A DNA stretch of 64,000 bases from an uncultured Bacteroidales bacterium. GTDB lineage: Bacteria; Bacteroidota; Bacteroidia; Bacteroidales; UBA932. The DNA lies in assembly GCA_900319375.1 (NCBI GenBank), contig ONOI01000001.1, positions 62,001 to 126,000 on the forward strand. Direction: 5' to 3'. Of this stretch, positions 62,804 through 64,000 are shown piece after piece; position 1 is the stretch's first letter; each line of letters begins with the position of its first letter. Below the pieces are notes generated by a model. That model ran no database searches. It was not told the origin of the DNA and worked only from the letters and a program-made list of their open reading frames with translations. The translations under genes were made by a program, and so were the position numbers.

Positions 62804-62822
62804 CAATCGAACTGAAATCAGT

Positions 62823-63485
62823 ATGAAACGGGTTCTTCTATCCCTGATGGTTTTACTGTGTCTCGGCGTACCTACCGAGGCTCAGGAAGGCGTTCAGACC
62901 CACGAGCCCGATGTTGAATATTGGGACTATATCTCCCCCAGTTCCGTTACCGGCCGCCGCAAGCGAACTCGCAAGGAGCGCAGGGAATGGCGCAGACATT
63001 ACCGCCTGGTCTACAATTTCAACAAGGTATACCCCTACGCTCTGGTCGGCCGAAAGCTGATGAATCAGGTAGACAGTACTATCGCCGCAGACCATCTCGA
63101 CAAGGGCGTACGCGCGCGCTACATAAATGATGTAGAAAAAGAGCTTCTCAGACTCTTTGAAAAGGATATAAGGAATACTACCATCACCCAGGGCTTCCTG
63201 CTGGTCAGGCTGGTCGACCGCGAATGCGGACACACCGTCTACGACATAATCAAAGACTATGAGGGCGGATTTGCCGCCGGCTTCTGGAATCTGGTCGGAA
63301 AACTATTCGACCAGGATCTGAAATCCCACTACGACCCCGAAGGGGTGGATAAAGACACCGAAGAACTGATCCGCGTCTGGGAGAGCGGAGCCTGGGATGA
63401 GTTCTATTGGGAGATTTTCGGGAAATACCCGGAAAAGACGGTGATCGCTACTGACCGACTCTCAACGACTGCCCGTCAAAAATAA
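62823..63485 (+). CDS. DUF4294 family exported protein
   Basis: 220 residues from ATG 62823, chosen from the promoter position and the Sec signal MKRVLLSLMVLLCLGVPTEA. The mature part has the features of DUF4294: TRKERREWRRHYRLVYNFNK, VYPYALVGRKLMNQVDSTI, TITQGFLLVRLVDRECGHTV then YDIIKDYEGGFAAGFWNLVG. The family is widespread in Bacteroidota with unknown function. Its last 38 nt overlap the convergent LpxH-like gene, leaving no intergenic terminator. Confidence 0.85.
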   Translation: MKRVLLSLMVLLCLGVPTEAQEGVQTHEPDVEYWDYISPSSVTGRRKRTRKERREWRRHYRLVYNFNKVYPYALVGRKLMNQVDSTIAADHLDKGVRARYINDVEKELLRLFEKDIRNTTITQGFLLVRLVDRECGHTVYDIIKDYEGGFAAGFWNLVGKLFDQDLKSHYDPEGVDKDTEELIRVWESGAWDEFYWEIFGKYPEKTVIATDRLSTTARQK

Positions 63486-64000
63486 GGCAGGGTGTTCCGC
63501 CCTTAAGCCAGGTATCCATTACGAATAACTCGCTGCCGTCCGACAAGGTCTGGCGGGCTTCGACGTGGAAATGACCGAAGATGAAAAAGTCTGCCTTACG
63601 GCCGGCGGCAATCTCGTCTTCCGCGAAACGGACCAGCGGCTCGTCGGCTCCCTTCCACTCGTAGGGGGTGTGGGTATAGCGGTTGCGGGTTGAGCAGCGG
63701 GTGGCTAAACTGAACGCGAGGCGAGGATGGAGCGCGCTGAAAAGCGCCTGGCAGAAGCGGCTCTTGAACACCCTCATCATAAAACGGTAGCCGCGGGTCG
63801 CGTCCTTAAGGCCGTCTCCATGGCCAAGGCAGAAGCGGCGCCCGCCGATCTCGGTATAGAACGGCTGCTCGATCTTTCGCATTCCCAGCGACTCGAAGTA
63901 ACCGTAACACCAGACGTCGTGGTTGCCGGGCATGAACCAGACCTCGACCCCGTGGTCCATCAGGTCGATGAGCTGAGCGATCGCGCGGACCCCCTCTTTA
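63448..64000 (-). CDS. LpxH-like UDP-2,3-diacylglucosamine diphosphatase, 5' end cut by window edge
   Basis: The frame is open to the window end (KEGVRAIAQLIDLMDHG precedes the first internal Met), so the start and the first metal motifs (DxH, GD) lie outside. Visible are EVWFMPGNHDVWCYGYFES (GNHD motif), RFCLGHGDGLKD, SRFCQALFSALHPRLAFSLA and FFIFGHFHVEARQT (GHxH-type motif). LpxH-group enzymes cleave UDP-2,3-diacylglucosamine in lipid A synthesis at the inner membrane. The RNRYTHTPYEW insert fits the Bacteroidota branch. It is convergent with and overlaps the DUF4294 gene. Confidence 0.85.
   Translation of the reverse strand, partial: KEGVRAIAQLIDLMDHGVEVWFMPGNHDVWCYGYFESLGMRKIEQPFYTEIGGRRFCLGHGDGLKDATRGYRFMMRVFKSRFCQALFSALHPRLAFSLATRCSTRNRYTHTPYEWKGADEPLVRFAEDEIAAGRKADFFIFGHFHVEARQTLSDGSELFVMDTWLKGGTPCLIFDGQSLRVGQ

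Noticed and set aside
1..64000. CRISPR arrays, transposases, integrases, toxin-antitoxin pairs or phage genes
   Set aside because: No regularly spaced repeats and no proteins with such motifs were seen on either strand.

Overview
The window reads as a chromosomal segment of a Bacteroidales (Bacteroidota) bacterium, fairly GC-rich for the phylum. Evidence: a SusC/SusD pair with many lipoproteins, promoters of the Bacteroidota type (-33 TTTG, about 19-20 nt, -7 TAnnTTTG), many starts without a Shine-Dalgarno sequence, a spc/alpha ribosomal block in typical order, and families largely confined to the phylum (DUF4294, DUF5018, DUF4988, DUF5009). The genus cannot be named from sequence alone.

Layout. 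1-2183: two divergent lipoprotein genes, a LamG-type fragment cut by the window edge and a DUF4832-type TIM barrel. 2180-5208: shikimate genes, with aroB upstream of a fused aroD-aroA. 5329-5452: tRNA-Leu(CAA) with promoter and terminator. 5600-12464: nucleotide biosynthesis, purF-purA leftward and purC-purB-pyrG rightward. This cassette is bracketed by a 55-bp imperfect direct repeat derived from the 3' end of a GHL10-type gene whose main body lies at 12439-13701. 13703-15472: a small lipoprotein, a tiny WW-repeat protein and a chorismate synthase of an unusual type.

15582-29525 is a tight leftward gene run with overlaps or gaps of at most 8 nt: GH89 alpha-N-acetylglucosaminidase, an inverting GH97, a retaining GH97, a metallophosphoesterase fused to an (alpha/alpha)6 glycosidase, NagB, a periplasmic GDPD, a NagB-like/PIG-L fusion and a NagD-type HAD phosphatase. 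29567-33557 adds two SGNH/CE2 esterases and a secreted FAD oxidoreductase. 33640-45160 is a polysaccharide-utilisation core (SusC, SusD, DUF5018 lipoprotein, GHL10 TIM barrel, large DUF4988/beta-helix surface protein). Divergent from it, 45259-49133 carries a Tat-exported DUF4434 protein, an MFS sugar porter and a DUF5009 membrane protein. 49192-51980 adds a BACON lipoprotein and a NAGPA-type phosphodiester glycosidase. Together these point to uptake and breakdown of an alpha-GlcNAc-containing, probably acetylated and possibly phosphodiester-containing glycan; the substrate is an inference. No regulator (HTCS, ECF sigma) for the locus is visible here.

52054-62568 is the spc/alpha ribosomal operon from rplP to rplQ, including secY, map, infA and rpoA. 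It begins at rplP with its own canonical promoter, so the usual upstream S10 genes (ending rpsC) are not contiguous. 62823-64000 holds a DUF4294 protein and a partial LpxH-type phosphoesterase. No CRISPR array, transposase, integrase or rRNA was seen.
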